Shown here one piece after another: positions 1 to 8,430 of a stretch of 64,000 nt of DNA (position 1 is the stretch's first letter; every line of letters starts with the position of its first letter). Position numbers and translations under genes: made by a program. The stretch is from [Actinomadura] parvosata subsp. kistnae (GTDB lineage: Bacteria > Actinomycetota > Actinomycetes > Streptosporangiales > Streptosporangiaceae): positions 186,001 through 250,000 of the forward strand of contig NZ_OOHJ01000018.1 of the NCBI RefSeq assembly GCF_900323885.1. Direction: 5' to 3'. A model generated the notes under the pieces. That model was given only the letters and a program-made list of their open reading frames with translations. It was not told the DNA's origin and did not search any database.

Positions 1-1
1 G

Positions 2-1180
2 GAGTACGGCGCGCTCAAGGACCTGCTGCGCACCTCGGCCCTGGAGGCGCTGGAGCGGCTGCGCGCCCGCTACGACGTGGTGGTGTGCGAGGGCGCGGGC
101 AGCCCCGCCGAGATCAACCTGCGCCGCGGCGACATCGCCAACATGGGCCTGGCCAGGGCCGCGAACCTGCCGGTCATCGTGGTCGGCGACATCGACAGGG
201 GCGGGGTGTTCGCCGCGTTCTACGGCACGGTGGGCCTGCTGGACGCCGCCGACCAGGCGCACGTGGCCGGGTTCGTGGTCAACAAGTTCAGGGGCGCGAA
301 GGAGCTGCTGGAGCCGGGGCTCGACATGATCAGGCAGCTGACCGGGCGGGCCGTGTACGGGGTGCTGCCCTGGCTCGACGGGCTCTGGCTCGACGTCGAG
401 GACTCACTGGCGCTCGACAGCCGCCACGTCCCCCTGCGCGCCCCGTACGGCCGGCAGACCCTGCGGGTGGCGGTCGTGCGGCTGCCCAGGATCTCCAACT
501 TCACCGACGTGGACGCGCTGGCCGCCGAGCCGGGCGTCGTGGTGCGGTTCGCCACCGACCCGGTCGAGCTGGACGACGCCGACCTGGTCGTGCTGCCCGG
601 CTCCCGCGCCACCGTCTCCGACCTGGCCTGGCTGCGCGAGAGCGGCCTCGCGGCGGCCATCAGCGCCAGGAAGGGGCCGGTCCTGGGGATCTGCGGCGGG
701 TTCCAGATGCTGGCCGAGGAGATCGTGGACGAGGTCGAGTCGGGCGCGGGCCGCGTCGAGGGGCTGGGCGTCCTGCCGGTACGGGTGACGTTCGGGCGGG
801 AGAAGCGGCTGGCCAGGCCCGAGGGGACGGCCTACGGGCAGCCGGTGCGGGCCTACGAGATCCACCACGGGGTGGCCACGGTCGAAGGGGGCGAGCCGTT
901 CCTCGACGGCTGCCGGGTGGGCGACGTCTGGGGCACCACGTGGCACGGCGCCCTGGAGAACGACGGCTTCCGCCGCGCCTTCCTCGCCGACGTGGCGGCG
1001 CGGGCCGGGCGCGACTTCGTCCCCGACCCGGCCACCGACTTCGCGGGGCTGCGCGAGCGGCGGCTCGACGCGCTCGGCGACCTGGTCGAGCAGCATCTCG
1101 ACACGGACGCGCTGCTCCGCCTCATCGACCAGGGCCCGCCCGCGACCCTGCCCGCCCTGCCGCCCGGAACCGTGCAGTGA
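2..1180 (+). CDS. cobQ: Cobyric acid synthase CobQ (5' end outside window)
   Basis: This enzyme amidates side-chain carboxylates of adenosylcobyrinic acid diamide in late cobalamin synthesis, using glutamine and ATP, in the cytoplasm. The frame is already open at base 2, so the start lies upstream. The visible part begins in the BioD/DRAP-like synthetase domain (VCEGAGSPAEINL, then GDIDRGGVFA). It continues into a class I glutamine amidotransferase domain with the nucleophile elbow GICGGFQML and the catalytic His in YEIHHG. The C-terminus looks complete. No other cobalamin gene is visible in the window. The next gene is convergent and ends only 3 bp beyond this stop codon. Confidence 0.93.
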   Translation, partial: EYGALKDLLRTSALEALERLRARYDVVVCEGAGSPAEINLRRGDIANMGLARAANLPVIVVGDIDRGGVFAAFYGTVGLLDAADQAHVAGFVVNKFRGAKELLEPGLDMIRQLTGRAVYGVLPWLDGLWLDVEDSLALDSRHVPLRAPYGRQTLRVAVVRLPRISNFTDVDALAAEPGVVVRFATDPVELDDADLVVLPGSRATVSDLAWLRESGLAAAISARKGPVLGICGGFQMLAEEIVDEVESGAGRVEGLGVLPVRVTFGREKRLARPEGTAYGQPVRAYEIHHGVATVEGGEPFLDGCRVGDVWGTTWHGALENDGFRRAFLADVAARAGRDFVPDPATDFAGLRERRLDALGDLVEQHLDTDALLRLIDQGPPATLPALPPGTVQ

Positions 1181-1183
1181 GGG

Positions 1184-2023
1184 CTACGGCTTGCGGCCCA
1201 CCACGCCGTACTGGAACACCTCGCGATCGGTGAAGCTGGTCTCCGGCTCGGGCCGCCACTTCGGCAGCGACACCAGGCCCGGCTCGACCAGCTCCATGCC
1301 CTCGAAGAAGGCCAGCAGCTCCTCCTCGGTGCGCAGGGCGAGCGGGGTCGCGCCGCTGGCGTTCCAGCGGGCGGCGGCCTCCTCCATGGAGGGGCTGCGC
1401 AGGCTGTGCGCGATCGCCAGGTAGCTGCCGGACGGCAACGCGTCCAGCAGCGTGCTCACCGAGGCGTGCGCCTGCGCGGCGTCGGGGACGAACTCCAGCA
1501 CGCCCATCAGCATCAGCGCGATCGGCCGGGAGAAGTCGAGCGTGCGCTTGGCCTCGCGCAGGATGGTGTCCGGCTCGCGCAGGTCGGCGTCGATGTAGTC
1601 GGTCTCGCCCTCGTCGGTGCCGACCAGCAGGGCGCGGGCGTGGACGAGCACGATGGGGTCGTTGTCGACGTACACGATGCGGGCCGCCGGGTTCACCGCC
1701 TGGGCCACGCCGTGGGTGTTGCTCTCGGTCGGGATGCCGGTGCCCACGTCGAGGAACTGGTCGATGCCGCACTCGCCGGCCAGGTGGCGGACGGCCCGGC
1801 CGATGAACTCGCGCTCGGCGCGGGCGTTGACCGGCAGGTCCGGCATGACCTTGACGATCTCGTCGCCGACCGCGCGGTCGGGCGCGTAGTTGTCCTTGCC
1901 CCCCAGCCAGTAGTCCCACACGCGAGCCGGGTGCGGGACGGAGGTGTCGATGCGGGCCAGCTCCGCGGCCTTGTCGATCTTCTTGGGCGCGTCGCCCATC
2001 AATGCCTCCCCGGTGGCATTCAC
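1184..2023 (-). CDS. DUF574-type SAM-dependent methyltransferase
   Basis: A 279-residue protein of the actinobacterial S-adenosyl methyltransferase family (DUF574/Methyltransf_19). The family signature is visible: TSVPHPARVWDYWLGGKDNY near the N-terminus, then a Rossmann SAM-binding region (FLDVGTGIPT) and VYVDNDPIVLVHA. Substrates of this family are unknown, although it is strongly expanded in actinomycetes. An alternative ATG lies at residue 9 (MGDAPKKIDKA). The gene is convergent with cobQ and seems to be a single transcription unit. Confidence 0.85.
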   Translation of the reverse strand: MNATGEALMGDAPKKIDKAAELARIDTSVPHPARVWDYWLGGKDNYAPDRAVGDEIVKVMPDLPVNARAEREFIGRAVRHLAGECGIDQFLDVGTGIPTESNTHGVAQAVNPAARIVYVDNDPIVLVHARALLVGTDEGETDYIDADLREPDTILREAKRTLDFSRPIALMLMGVLEFVPDAAQAHASVSTLLDALPSGSYLAIAHSLRSPSMEEAAARWNASGATPLALRTEEELLAFFEGMELVEPGLVSLPKWRPEPETSFTDREVFQYGVVGRKP

Positions 2024-2087
2024 TTCGGTTCGTCTCAGAGATCAACCTAGACGCTCACGCCCTGACATGCGGGACGAATCCGCACGT

Positions 2088-3089
2088 TCAGCCCCGCCTG
2101 GCGGCCACGTGTTGCGCCGTGATCCACTCGTCGATCTGCTCCCAGTGGTCGTACAGCCAGCGGATCCGCTCCTCCCGGCCGCGCGGGACATCGCCGGCGG
2201 GCACGCGCCACCACTTCGCGGTGATGTGTGCGCGGATGGGCAGGTAGCGCCAGATGTCGTGCAGGGTGACCAGGTCGTCGAGGCCGGTGTGGGCGACGAA
2301 GACGACGTCGGCCGACGGGCACGCCTCGATGGCCGCGATGGCGCCGTTCGGGCGGGGCGGGAGCAGGTGGTTCATGCCGCGCGCCCGCTCCGCCTCGGCG
2401 TGCAGCCCCTTCTCCTCCAGGCGGTGGATGGCCTTCTGGCGGCGGCGCGGGGTGAAGTTCCCGCCCTCGGGGAAGATCACGAGGGCGTCCTGGCCGCTCA
2501 TGGTGGCGGCCAGGCGGCGGATTTCCTCGATCACGAGCGTCTGGCCGGACTTGCGGGGGACGAACGCGTTCGGCAGCCGGTTGATGACCACGTCGAGCGA
2601 GGGGTCGTACTGGAGCGCGGCCTTCATGACGATGCGCGGCCGGCGCTCGTAGCGCTCGAGGAGGTGGTGGATCAGCAGGAACGAGTCGCCGGGACCCGCG
2701 TGCCTGGACAGCACGATGATCGGCCTGGCGACCCCCGACTCGTCCGGCAGGTCCGGCTTCTCGATGTCCACGCGGAGCTGGAAGATGTGCACCGCGGTCG
2801 TGTAGACCTTCTCCAGGAACCACTTGATCAGCGCGTAGTGGCGCTCCTGCCGCCGGGCCCCGCCCGCCACCCACAGCCACAGGCAGGCCACCAGCACGGC
2901 CGACTCCAGCGTCAGCCACACCACCAGGAACCACACGAACCGCGCGCTCCTGCGCTGCGGCGGCGGCAGCCGGAGCGCGGCGGCGGCCGCGACGACCAGC
3001 CAGAACGGCAGCGTCAGCACCATGAACACGGTCACCACGATGACCAGCGGCGCCAGCACGAGCCTGCGCAGGATCCGAGGTGGCAGCAC
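2088..3089 (-). CDS. PlsC-like 1-acyl-sn-glycerol-3-phosphate acyltransferase
   Basis: Probable membrane-bound acyltransferase that transfers an acyl group to lysophosphatidate or a related acceptor in phospholipid synthesis. Two hydrophobic N-terminal segments (about residues 9-40 and 57-75) anchor it. The catalytic HX4D box appears as RHAGPGDS and the acceptor-binding motif as FPEGGNFT, both typical of the PlsC fold. At 333 residues it is longer than minimal PlsC (about 240), mainly through the N-terminal membrane part. Start is GTG at 3087-3089, preceded by AAGGGG. The patatin gene lies 24 bp upstream on the same strand, so the two probably form one lipid-remodelling operon. Confidence 0.82.
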   Translation of the reverse strand: MLPPRILRRLVLAPLVIVVTVFMVLTLPFWLVVAAAAALRLPPPQRRSARFVWFLVVWLTLESAVLVACLWLWVAGGARRQERHYALIKWFLEKVYTTAVHIFQLRVDIEKPDLPDESGVARPIIVLSRHAGPGDSFLLIHHLLERYERRPRIVMKAALQYDPSLDVVINRLPNAFVPRKSGQTLVIEEIRRLAATMSGQDALVIFPEGGNFTPRRRQKAIHRLEEKGLHAEAERARGMNHLLPPRPNGAIAAIEACPSADVVFVAHTGLDDLVTLHDIWRYLPIRAHITAKWWRVPAGDVPRGREERIRWLYDHWEQIDEWITAQHVAARRG

Positions 3090-3113
3090 CGAAGCCCCCT
3101 TCAGCGTCTCCCT

Positions 3114-3929
3114 TCATCCTGCCCTGTTCCGCAGGTAGCCGCGCGACGCCTCGTAGGAGCGCTCGATGCAGGCGGAGATCTGCGACACGTCGCGGTAGCG
3201 CAGCGGCGAGAGCGGCTCGGTCACGCCCGACGGCAGCACGTGCACCTCCACGCCGGGCGGCAGCGTGGCCAGGTCCTCGGCGAACCGGTGGCGGCGGGCG
3301 ATCTCGAACGCCACCATGCCCACCTCCCAGAACCGCCGCGGCGGCGACAACGGGCGCTCGATGCGGCCGACGTGCAGGACGAAGACCCGCTTCGCCCCGA
3401 GCTGCACGGCCCGCCCGATGGGGATGCTGTGCACCAGCCCGCCGTCGTAGAAGTGCTCGCCACCGATCACCACAGGCGGCAGCAGCCCGGGCACCGCGCA
3501 CGACGCCAGCACCGCGTCCACCAGCGGGCCGCTGGCGAACCAGTGCGCCGCCGCCCGCTCGACCGAGGCCGCCACGCACTGGAACGGGACGGCCAGCTCC
3601 TCGATGCGCGAAACCCGGACGGTCCTGCTCAGCACCGCACGCAGCGGGCCGATCGGGTGCAGATGGGTGCCCGTCCTGGCGAGCGTGGACAACCGGGACA
3701 CCCAGGACCCGGCGAACGCCGTACGGACGACGTCGGACCGCCACAGACCGGTCAGCCGGGCGACCGCCTCGGCCGGGTCGGCGGCGATGACGGCCCCGTT
3801 CAGGGCGCCGACGGAGGTGCCCACGACGAGGTCGGGGCGGATGCCCGCCTCGTCGAGCGCGCGCAGCATGCCCACCTCGTACGCGCCGAGCACGCCCCCA
3901 CCACCGAGCACGAACGCGGTCTCGGCCAT
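3114..3929 (-). CDS. Patatin-like phospholipase
   Basis: Serine acyl hydrolase with a Ser-Asp dyad. The glycine-rich oxyanion loop LGGGGVLGAYEVGML is followed by the nucleophile elbow GTSVGALNGAV. The second half of the dyad is YDGGL near residue 160. The family hydrolyses phospholipid or neutral lipid acyl esters. The chosen ATG at 3927-3929 gives 271 residues; a GTG 15 bp upstream would add five residues. It is followed after 24 bp by the PlsC gene on the same strand, pairing deacylation with reacylation. No signal peptide is seen, so it probably acts on the cytoplasmic side. Confidence 0.82.
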   Translation of the reverse strand: MAETAFVLGGGGVLGAYEVGMLRALDEAGIRPDLVVGTSVGALNGAVIAADPAEAVARLTGLWRSDVVRTAFAGSWVSRLSTLARTGTHLHPIGPLRAVLSRTVRVSRIEELAVPFQCVAASVERAAAHWFASGPLVDAVLASCAVPGLLPPVVIGGEHFYDGGLVHSIPIGRAVQLGAKRVFVLHVGRIERPLSPPRRFWEVGMVAFEIARRHRFAEDLATLPPGVEVHVLPSGVTEPLSPLRYRDVSQISACIERSYEASRGYLRNRAG

Positions 3930-3970
3930 GGTGGAATTCTGCACCTTACGCGGGAATCGTCATAACAGGC

Positions 3971-4333
3971 TCACCTGGGACAGGTTCGCCCCTCGTAGAC
4001 CGAGGCCGCGTTGATCATCGAGTCGAGCCGGTCGCGGGTCCTGACCAGGTCGTCGATCCGCTCCTCGATGCGCCGCTGCTCGGCCCGCAGCCGCTCCAGC
4101 AGCTCGGGGGTCACCTCGCCGCTCGCCACGCACGGCATGATCGGCTCGATCGAGCGGCTCGGCAGCCCGGCCGCGTAGAGGTGCTGGATCATCCGCACCC
4201 GGTCCACCGCGTTCTCGGGATACACGCGCTGCCCGCTGGGGGTGCGCTCCGGGACGAGCAGCCGCTGCTCCTCGTAGTAACGCAGCGCGCGCACGCTCAC
4301 CCCGGTCCTGGCGGCCAGCTCGCCGATCCTCAT
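3971..4333 (-). CDS. MerR family transcriptional regulator
   Basis: A 120-residue MerR regulator with the winged helix-turn-helix at the N-terminus (MRIGELAARTGVSVRALRYYEEQ, RTPSGQRVYPENAVDRV), then a dimerisation coiled coil (PELLERLRAEQRRIEERIDDLVRTRDRLD). The tail YEGRTCPR has a single Cys, so metal sensing is not supported. GAGGAGGG precedes the ATG. It is transcribed divergently from an SDR oxidoreductase whose promoter contains a MerR-type dyad, so the SDR gene is the likely target. Confidence 0.88.
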   Translation of the reverse strand: MRIGELAARTGVSVRALRYYEEQRLLVPERTPSGQRVYPENAVDRVRMIQHLYAAGLPSRSIEPIMPCVASGEVTPELLERLRAEQRRIEERIDDLVRTRDRLDSMINAASVYEGRTCPR

Positions 4334-4354
4334 GAGTGACCCTCCTCACAACAC

Positions 4355-4386
4355 TTGCCTCTGACGTCAACGTGAGGTTTTAGCGT
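4355..4386 (+). promoter_or_regulatory. MerR-type promoter/operator upstream of the SDR gene
   Basis: TTGCCT at 4355-4360 is separated by an elongated 19-bp spacer from TTAGCG at 4380-4385, the long-spacer arrangement that MerR proteins correct by DNA distortion. The spacer carries the dyad CCTCTGACGTCAACGTGAGG (4358-4377) with outer arms CCTC/GAGG and a central TGACGTCA. This recalls SoxR-type boxes. It sits in the divergent gap between the MerR and SDR starts. Confidence 0.6.
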
Positions 4387-4426
4387 ATCCGCACACCCCT
4401 CACTCAGTTCACTTCGGAGGACAACC

Positions 4427-5125
4427 ATGAACATCTCCGGCTCCGTCGCTCTCGTCACCGGCGCCAACCGCGGCCTCGGCCGCCACTTCGCCCAGCAGCT
4501 GCTGGAGCGGGGCGCGAAGAAGGTGTACGCGACCGCGCGCAACCCGGAGCGCGTCGACCTGCCCGGCGTGGAGCCGCTGCGGCTCGACATCACCGACCCG
4601 GCCTCCGTGGCCGCGGCGGCCGCGACCGCCGGCGACGTGACCCTGCTGATCAACAACGCCGGCATCTCCACCTACGCGAACCTCGTCACCGGCGACCTGG
4701 ACAAGATCCGCCTGGAGATGGACACGCACTTCTACGGCACGCTGAGCATGGTCCGCGCCTTCGCCCCCGTGCTGGCGGCGGGCGGCGGCGGCGCGATCGT
4801 GAACGTGCTGTCCGCGCTGTCCTGGTTCTCCTACGACGGCGCCAACGCCTACGCCGCCGCGAAGGCCGCCGCCTGGAGCCTGACCAACGGGGTGCGCCTG
4901 GAGCTGCGCGGCCAGGGCACGCAGGTCACCGGCGTGCACCTGGGCGCCGCCGCCACCGACATGATGGCCGGCTACGAGGGCGACCTGCTCGACCCGGCCG
5001 ACGTCGTGCGGGCGGCGCTCGACGGGACCGAGGCCGGCGCGTACGAGGTCGTGGTGGACGAGTGGTCCGCGCACGTCAAGGCGTCGCTGGCCGGCGACCC
5101 GCGCGCGTTCTACGACGCCGCTTGA
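4427..5125 (+). CDS. Short-chain dehydrogenase/reductase (SDR)
   Basis: Classical SDR of 232 residues with a Rossmann fold. The cofactor motif is TGANRGLGRHFAQQ, NNAG is present (LLINNAGIS), and the active site shows Ser (NVLSALSWFS) followed by YAAAK (NAYAAAKAA), giving the Ser-Tyr-Lys triad. The Asn-Arg-Gly-Leu-Gly motif suggests NAD(P) use, but the substrate cannot be read. GGAGG precedes the ATG. It is flanked on both sides by MerR regulators: one divergent, one 33 bp downstream in the same direction. Confidence 0.88.
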   Translation: MNISGSVALVTGANRGLGRHFAQQLLERGAKKVYATARNPERVDLPGVEPLRLDITDPASVAAAAATAGDVTLLINNAGISTYANLVTGDLDKIRLEMDTHFYGTLSMVRAFAPVLAAGGGGAIVNVLSALSWFSYDGANAYAAAKAAAWSLTNGVRLELRGQGTQVTGVHLGAAATDMMAGYEGDLLDPADVVRAALDGTEAGAYEVVVDEWSAHVKASLAGDPRAFYDAA

Positions 5126-5158
5126 GTCTCCAGCAGGGGGAGACGCCAGAGTGGACCC

Positions 5159-6061
5159 ATGGACGGGGACACGCTCTACTCGATCGGTGACCTGGCCCGG
5201 CGCACCGGGCTGACGGTCAAGACCGTCAGGTTCTACTCCGACGCGGGGATCGTGCCGCCCACCAGCCGCAGCCCCGCCGGCTACCGCCGGTACGACCGCG
5301 CCGCCGCGGCCCGCCTGGAGCTCGTGCGCACGCTGCGCGACCTCGGGCTCGACCTGCCCACGATCCGCCGGGTCGTGGCGCGCGAGTCGTCGCTGCCCGA
5401 GGTCGCGGCGGCGCACGCCGAGGCCCTGGAGGTGCACATCCGCACGCTGCGCCTGCGGCAGGCCGTGCTGCGCGCGGTGGCCAGGCGCGGCTCCACCCCG
5501 GAGGAGATGGAACTGATGCACGAGCTCGCCAAACTGCCGGAAGCCGGACGGCGCCACCTGATCGGCGACTTCCTCGCCGCCACGTTCGGCGGTGTGGACG
5601 GTGATCCCGCCTACGCGGGCGCGATGGTGTCGATGACGCCGGAGCTGCCGGACGATCCGGCGCCCGAGCAGGTCGAAGCCTGGGTCGAGCTGGCGGAGCT
5701 GTCGCGCGACCCGGATTTCCGGGCCGCACTGCGCCGGATGATCGAGCGGCACGCCGCCGACCGGGCGGGAGAGCCGGGCATCCGGCCCGACGCCGCCGCG
5801 CTGGCGCGCGACCTGGCCGCCCCCGCCCTGGCCGCCGGCGTCGATCCGGCCGGGCCCGAGGCCGAGCCGTACGTCGCGGCGCTCCTCGCCGCCTCCGGCC
5901 TCGACCGGGCCGGGCTGGCCGACCGGCTGGAGGCCGCCTGCGACCCACGCAGGGAGCGGTACCTGCGCCTGCTCGCCGTGATCAACGGCTGGCCGCCGCC
6001 GGAGAGCCTGGCCCCGGCGCTCACCTGGTTCGGCCGGGCCCTGCGGGCCCACGCCCGCTGA
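5159..6061 (+). CDS. MerR family transcriptional regulator with long effector domain
   Basis: A 300-residue regulator. Residues 6-75 form the MerR DNA-binding domain (YSIGDLARRTGLTVKTVRFYSDAGIVPPTSRSPAGYRRYDRAA). The remaining 200 or so residues are helical, Ala- and Glu-rich, and unrecognised. They are longer than in simple metal-sensing MerRs, suggesting an organic ligand. It follows the SDR gene by 33 bp and may be cotranscribed with it. Its last codons (AHAR, stop) lie inside the first unit of a 42-bp tandem array. Confidence 0.85.
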   Translation: MDGDTLYSIGDLARRTGLTVKTVRFYSDAGIVPPTSRSPAGYRRYDRAAAARLELVRTLRDLGLDLPTIRRVVARESSLPEVAAAHAEALEVHIRTLRLRQAVLRAVARRGSTPEEMELMHELAKLPEAGRRHLIGDFLAATFGGVDGDPAYAGAMVSMTPELPDDPAPEQVEAWVELAELSRDPDFRAALRRMIERHAADRAGEPGIRPDAAALARDLAAPALAAGVDPAGPEAEPYVAALLAASGLDRAGLADRLEAACDPRRERYLRLLAVINGWPPPESLAPALTWFGRALRAHAR

Positions 6062-6214
6062 ACGCGCGACCTCAGCCCGGCACCGCAGGCCCACGCCCGC
6101 TGAACGCGCGACCTCAGCCCGGCACCGCAGGCCCACGCCCGCTGAACGCGCGACCTCAGCCCGGCGCCGCAGGCCCACGCCCGCTGAACGCGCGACCTCA
6201 GCCCGGCGCCGCGG
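6047..6214. repeat. 4 x 42-bp tandem array spanning two convergent gene ends
   Basis: Four head-to-tail copies at 6047-6088, 6089-6130, 6131-6172 and 6173-6214. They are nearly identical, with one A/G change shared by copies 3 and 4 and a few differences at the very end of copy 4. Every copy contains CGCTGA, the stop codon of the MerR frame on the plus strand, and CTCAGCCC, the stop codon of the TetR frame on the minus strand. Copy 1 supplies the real MerR stop and copy 4 the real TetR stop. Each copy would encode AHAR-stop forward and PAVPG-stop or PAAPG-stop in reverse. Confidence 0.95.
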
Positions 6215-6818
6215 GTCCGCGCTCATGGAGCACGCGGTCGAGGAAGTCGTGCGCGAGCCGGTCGGTGTAGTCGCGCCCGATCGGCTCGTCCGTGACGAGC
6301 ACCCGGTAGTAGAGCGGCCCCACGAGGCGGTCGGTCTCGGCCGCCACGTCGATCCCGGCGGGCAGCTCCCCTCGCGCGACCGCCCGCTCCAGCGGCAGGC
6401 GGTCGCGCCGCCGCTGCTCGTCGAGGTAGCGGGCGCGGAAGCCGGCCCCGAAGGCGGGGTCGTGCTGGGCCTGGGCGATGAGCGCCTTGAAGACGGCCCC
6501 GGTGTCGGTGGCGCTCAGCACGTGGGCGAGCTGGGCGAGGTAGGCGGGCAGGTCGAGGGCGAGCCGGCCGTGGTCGGGCGGCGTCAGGTCCTCGGCCAGG
6601 TCTTCGACGAGCGCGTCGACGAGCACCGCCGTCTTGCCGCTCCACCAGCGGTAGACGGTCTGCTTGGCGACCCCGGCGCGGGCCGCGATGCCCTCCATGG
6701 TGACGCCCGCGAACCCCTTCTCGGCCAGCAGGTCGTCGGCCGCCTGGAGCACCGCCTGCCGGGCCGCCTCGCTGCGCCCGTGCCGGTTGCCGTGGTGCCG
6801 CCGCTCCGTGTCCGTCAT
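6198..6818 (-). CDS. TetR family transcriptional regulator
   Basis: A 206-residue TetR repressor. The N-terminal HTH is clear: AVLQAADDLLAEKGFAGVTMEGIAARAGVAKQTVYRWW. The ligand domain contains LPAYLAQLAHVLSATDTGAVFKALIAQAQHDPAFG and belongs to the TetR group with a C-terminal domain of the TetR_C_16 or _11 kind (assignment approximate). It is divergent from an O-methyltransferase, with a 20-bp dyad between them. Its stop codon lies in the fourth unit of the 42-bp array. Confidence 0.88.
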   Translation of the reverse strand: MTDTERRHHGNRHGRSEAARQAVLQAADDLLAEKGFAGVTMEGIAARAGVAKQTVYRWWSGKTAVLVDALVEDLAEDLTPPDHGRLALDLPAYLAQLAHVLSATDTGAVFKALIAQAQHDPAFGAGFRARYLDEQRRRDRLPLERAVARGELPAGIDVAAETDRLVGPLYYRVLVTDEPIGRDYTDRLAHDFLDRVLHERGPAAPG

Positions 6819-6834
6819 GTCGTGAAGAATATCG

Positions 6835-6864
6835 TTAGCGTAGACGCGACGTTGCGTCTAGTCT
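6835..6864 (+). promoter_or_regulatory. TetR operator inside O-methyltransferase promoter
   Basis: TAGACGCGACGTTGCGTCTA (6841-6860) is a dyad with seven perfect outer bases per arm (TAGACGC/GCGTCTA). It fills the spacer between TTAGCG (6835-6840) and TAGTCT (6859-6864). The -10 ends 7 bp before the ATG at 6872, so the transcript is probably leaderless. The position fits direct repression by the divergent TetR. Confidence 0.7.
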
Positions 6865-6871
6865 AGGCGGC

Positions 6872-7516
6872 ATGACACACACCAGCACACTCGCCGACCC
6901 GCGCGTGGCGGCGGCGCTCGAGCGCATGTTCGCCGAGGCCGAGCGCGACGACTCCCGGCCGTTCCCGCGCGCCGGCGGCACGATGACGGCCCAGGAGCAG
7001 GCCGACGCCGCCGCCGAGATCTACATGCCGATCTCCCCCGAGGGCGGCCGGCTGCTCTACACGCTGGTACGGGCCGCCCGCCCCGCCACGGTGGTCGAGT
7101 TCGGCACCTCGTTCGGCATCTCCACCCTCTACCTGGCCTCCGCCGTGCGCGACAACGGCACGGGCCGCGTCGTCACCACCGAGCTGAGCAAGGAGAAGAT
7201 CGCCGCCGCGCGCCGCACGTTCGCCGAGACTGGCCTGGACGACGTGATCACCGTGCTGGAGGGCGACGCCCGCGAAACGCTCGCCGGCCTGTCCGAGCCG
7301 GCCGGGTTCGTGCTGCTCGACGGCTGGAAGGACCTCTACCTGCCCGTGCTGCGCCTGCTGGAGCCCCGCCTCGCCCCCGGCACGCTCGTCGCCGCCGACG
7401 ACACCACCTTCGACAGCGTCCGCCCCTACCTCGACTACGTCCGCGACCCGGCCAACGGCTACGAGAGCGTCCCGTTCCCGGTGGAGGACGGCATCGAGAT
7501 CAGCTGCCGCCTGTAG
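6872..7516 (+). CDS. Class I SAM-dependent O-methyltransferase
   Basis: A 214-residue methyltransferase of the Methyltransf_3/24 group. The SAM-binding motif is VVEFGTSFGISTLYLA, followed by VVTTELSKEKIAAARRTF and GFVLLDGWKDLYLPVL. The small size without an N-terminal dimerisation domain resembles CCoAMT/catechol-type enzymes, which methylate small hydroxylated compounds. No substrate can be named. It is the likely target of the divergent TetR and seems to be a one-gene transcript. Confidence 0.82.
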   Translation: MTHTSTLADPRVAAALERMFAEAERDDSRPFPRAGGTMTAQEQADAAAEIYMPISPEGGRLLYTLVRAARPATVVEFGTSFGISTLYLASAVRDNGTGRVVTTELSKEKIAAARRTFAETGLDDVITVLEGDARETLAGLSEPAGFVLLDGWKDLYLPVLRLLEPRLAPGTLVAADDTTFDSVRPYLDYVRDPANGYESVPFPVEDGIEISCRL

Positions 7517-7542
7517 TCCCCGGGGCCGCCTACCATACGCGC

Positions 7543-8430
7543 ATGACCACGCACCGATTCACGCTGACCGCCGAGGGGCCGTTCGACTTCGCCGACTCGC
7601 TGCGGTTCGTCGAGGACTGGCCGGCCACGAGCGCGCTGCCCTCCGACGGCCGGAGCCTGCGCTTCGCGTACTGCGCGGAAGCCGACTGGCGGCCGATCGG
7701 CGTGAGCGTGACGGGCGCGCCGGGCGGGGTGGCGGTCACCACCACGCGGCCGGCCGGGCCGGCGATCAGGCGCGAGGTGGCGCGCATCCTCTCCCTCGAC
7801 GTGGACGGCGCCGGCTTCGCCAAGCTGGGCGAGGCCGACCCAGTGCTCGGCGACCTGCAGCGGCTGCGCCCCGGCCTGCGGCCCGTGTGCTTCTGGAGCC
7901 CGTGGGAGGCGGCGTGCTGGGCGGTGATCGTGCAGCGCTCGTCGATGCTCATCGCGTCCCGGATCAAGCAGCGCATCGCCGAGCGGTACGGCGCGCGGGT
8001 CGAGGTGGACGGGCACCCGTACACCGCCTTCCCGCCGCCCGTCTCGCTGCTGGACGCCGGCGGGCTCGGGCTGCCCGTGCAGAAGGAGGAGTGGGTGCGC
8101 GGCCTGGCCAGGGCGGCGCTCGACGGCCTGCTCACCACCGAGCACCTGCGCTCACTGGCCCCGGAGGAGGCCCTGGCCGAGCTGCGGGCACTGCCCGGCG
8201 TGGGGCCGTTCTCGGCGGGCCTGATCCTGATCCGCGGCGCGGGCGCCCCCGACGCGTTCCCGGGGGACGAACCGCGGCTGTTCGCGATCCTGCGCGAGGC
8301 GTACGGGCTGGCGGAGGACGCGCCGCCGTCGGCGTACCGGAAGCTGGCCGACGCGTGGCGGCCCTACCGCTCGTGGGCCTCGTTCCTGTTCCGGGCGACC
8401 GCCTACGGCGTCATGGACGAGCGCGGCTGA
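7543..8430 (+). CDS. AlkA-type DNA-3-methyladenine glycosylase II
   Basis: Base-excision glycosylase of the HhH-GPD superfamily. The helix-hairpin-helix is LRALPGVGPFSAGLILIRG, and the catalytic Asp lies in DAFPGDEPRLFAI. The N-terminal part resembles the AlkA-type domain that precedes the HhH core. It has no Cys cluster. It removes alkylated purines such as 3-methyladenine. Its 3' end overlaps the convergent HTH gene by 28 bp. Confidence 0.82.
   Translation: MTTHRFTLTAEGPFDFADSLRFVEDWPATSALPSDGRSLRFAYCAEADWRPIGVSVTGAPGGVAVTTTRPAGPAIRREVARILSLDVDGAGFAKLGEADPVLGDLQRLRPGLRPVCFWSPWEAACWAVIVQRSSMLIASRIKQRIAERYGARVEVDGHPYTAFPPPVSLLDAGGLGLPVQKEEWVRGLARAALDGLLTTEHLRSLAPEEALAELRALPGVGPFSAGLILIRGAGAPDAFPGDEPRLFAILREAYGLAEDAPPSAYRKLADAWRPYRSWASFLFRATAYGVMDERG

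Noticed and set aside
6047..6214. CRISPR-like direct repeats (also 33783-33974)
   Set aside because: The units are directly contiguous with no spacers, and there are no cas genes; they are tandem arrays over gene ends.
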